Assembly (NCBI GenBank): GCA_010671965.1 | Contig: JAAHIC010000200.1 | Location: 1-7,479 of the forward strand | DNA length: 7,479 nucleotides | Source: Leptolyngbya sp. SIO4C5 | Lineage (GTDB): Bacteria; Cyanobacteriota; Cyanobacteriia; Phormidesmidales; Phormidesmidaceae | Direction: 5' to 3' | In this document: positions 6,864 through 7,479 of the stretch, piece after piece | Position numbering within the stretch: the stretch's first letter is position 1 | Layout of the letters: every line of letters begins with the position of its first letter | Notes under the pieces: model-generated | What the model saw: only the letters and a program-made list of their open reading frames with translations | What the model was told of the DNA's origin: nothing | Database searches by the model: none | Made by a program: the position numbers and the translations under genes

Positions 6864-7148
6864 CTGTTTTTGCGTGACATAGTTGAGTACTTCGCGAATC
6901 ACGCCGCTTTTACCACGACAGCTAAGCAGCAGTACGTCGCCAGTCAAAGCCCCAGACTCCTTCAGGCTCTGAATATTATTGGTGAGTTTGTGGCTCATAT
7001 ATCCGGTTATCACCACGATCAAGTCACAAGATTGTACTTTGGCTTTAACTTTGTTGCGGCCCGCGCTGATGTTACTGAAGGGCGGAATTTCAACCCACTG
7101 CTTCAGGCCATGCTGAGCCGATAGAGTTTCAAGGGCTCGGCCGAGCGC
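6858..7148 (-). pseudogene. 3' fragment of a DUF2325-like gene, N-terminal part missing
   Basis: The minus strand is open for 96 codons from 7148 to a TAG at 6860-6858. The encoded tail reads in part ALETLSAQHGLKQWVE, then CDLIVVITGYMSHKLTN and LLLSCRGKSGVIREVLNYV. A hydrophobic strand followed by a conserved Ser-His, then a second strand and a Gly-Ser turn, resembles the C-terminal half of DUF2325 proteins, whose function is unknown. There is no start codon near the N-terminal end: the first ATG is in the middle (the YMSHKL stretch), and an in-frame TAG lies at 7149-7151. The normal N-terminal part, including the expected GG-containing first strand, is therefore absent. Coding character here is clearly on the minus strand. 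The truncation coincides with the compositional change, so it is either a gene broken by an acquired segment or a chimeric join. The family call is from memory of motifs. Confidence 0.65.
7135..7146. repeat. 12-bp perfect palindrome at the composition boundary
   Basis: GCTCGGCCGAGC at 7135-7146 is its own reverse complement. It lies in the last codons of the open DUF2325-like frame, three bases before the in-frame stop. Short palindromes are frequent break points for template switching, and they can also be recombination or binding sites. Confidence 0.5.
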
Positions 7149-7226
7149 CTAAAGCACGCTTGCCATCCGGCGCGAATCGCCTGATCCTTGACGAGACGTT
7201 GTTGGAGGTGGAAGGCCGATCATCCG
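7149..7226. other. Junction region between the cyanobacterial DNA and the GC-rich segment
   Basis: This 78-nt stretch carries no complete gene. On the plus strand two frames end in it: one with TGA at 7182-7184 and one with TGA at 7189-7191. Either could be the 3' tail of a gene whose body is absent, but this cannot be tested here. No terminal inverted repeat, target duplication or integrase-type att core was recognised. Confidence 0.4.
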
Positions 7227-7479
7227 ATGGTTGCAGCCAGAGCGCTACTGGACCCCACCGCCCGCGACCCGGAGCTGCGGGCGTTCGCGTATCTCCAGGC
7301 GCGGTTCGTCAAGGGGGCCCGATCCGCCGTCGACTGCCTTCAGCCTTTCGTTATGTTCGCCATTGGTCAGTTCGACGGCCAAGCTTTCGACCAAGAGAAA
7401 GTGATCCGGTTTCTCTCGGACAACTACCAGATTAACATCCCGCGCTACATGCTGGAGGACATGGCCCCCCACCTGGTCC
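7227..7479 (+). CDS. Unrecognised protein, N-terminal part only (runs off the right edge), GC-rich codon use
   Basis: ATG 7227 opens a frame of 84 complete codons reaching the right edge without a stop. GGAGG at 7204-7208 and GGAAGG at 7210-7215 precede it, the latter 11 nt from the ATG, the best Shine-Dalgarno-like sequence in the window. By hand count 67 of 84 third positions are G or C (about 80%), unlike the aminotransferase, whose first 30 codons have 14. That bias also favours this frame over the two overlapping ones, which give Arg/Pro/Ser-rich or antisense products. The N-terminus is predicted mainly helical and soluble: LRAFAYLQARFVKGA, then QEKVIRFLSDNY, then INIPRYMLEDMAPHLV. The last two resemble the helical, winged-helix-like start of larger bacterial proteins, but I cannot name a family. 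No signal peptide or membrane segment is evident. Its host may differ from that of the rest of the window. Confidence 0.7.
   Translation, partial: MVAARALLDPTARDPELRAFAYLQARFVKGARSAVDCLQPFVMFAIGQFDGQAFDQEKVIRFLSDNYQINIPRYMLEDMAPHLV

Noticed and set aside
6852..7124. Plus-strand 90-codon open frame
   Set aside because: It is antisense to the DUF2325-like fragment, whose minus-strand translation shows coherent family motifs. The plus product resembles nothing and would start inside the terminator.
7135..7226. Insertion-sequence end or phage att site at the junction
   Set aside because: I found no terminal inverted repeat longer than the 12-bp palindrome, no target duplication, and no tRNA gene or integrase in view.
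7160..7435. Plus-strand frame starting at a TTG, Arg/Pro/Ser-rich
   Set aside because: It overlaps the 7227 frame, which has the ribosome site and a strong GC3 bias. The composition is that of an out-of-frame shadow in GC-rich DNA.
7245..7472. Minus-strand 75-codon open frame
   Set aside because: It is an antisense shadow of the 7227 gene; GC-rich coding DNA commonly leaves the opposite strand open.

Overview
The window looks like chromosomal DNA from a cyanobacterium, with a compositionally different segment at its right end. Fourteen copies of the octamer GCGATCGC (HIP1, the cyanobacterial highly iterated palindrome) lie between 170 and 6415. The protein families also fit a cyanobacterium: a multi-PAS histidine kinase, an SH3-NlpC/P60 endopeptidase of the Anabaena/Nostoc type, and a photorespiratory-type class V aminotransferase. 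The species cannot be fixed; base composition and HIP1 density would suit a Leptolyngbya- or Phormidesmis-like organism, but that is inference.

Layout. Positions 1-3583 (minus) hold one uninterrupted frame for a soluble sensor histidine kinase: two CBS domains, six PAS domains, a HisKA domain and most of an ATPase domain. Its C-terminus runs off the left edge. Upstream of it, in the same direction, is a tightly coupled pair: an SH3-NlpC/P60 peptidoglycan endopeptidase (4671-5423) followed after 4 nt by a UPF0104/LPG-synthase-TM membrane protein (3740-4666). A 212-nt divergent region (5424-5635) separates these from a plus-strand alanine/serine-glyoxylate aminotransferase (5636-6796). The divergent region carries an HLR1-like TTACA-N5-TTACA repeat, a possible three-codon leader ORF and a 9-bp inverted repeat. 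The aminotransferase converges on the 3' part of a minus-strand DUF2325-like gene (6858-7148), and both stop codons lie inside one nested hairpin.

The DUF2325-like frame ends abruptly at an in-frame stop at 7149-7151, beside a 12-bp perfect palindrome (7135-7146), with no start codon near its N-terminal end. Beyond this the DNA has no HIP1 site and carries the start of a plus-strand gene (7227 to the right edge) with about 80% GC at third codon positions. I do not recognise its product. This is either the edge of an acquired segment that truncated the DUF2325-like gene, or an assembly/amplification chimera; the sequence alone cannot decide.

Functionally, the endopeptidase/membrane-protein pair points to envelope maintenance, the aminotransferase to glyoxylate-to-glycine conversion, and the kinase to cytoplasmic signalling. 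Nothing in the window links the three directly. No RNA gene, CRISPR array, transposase or phage gene was seen.
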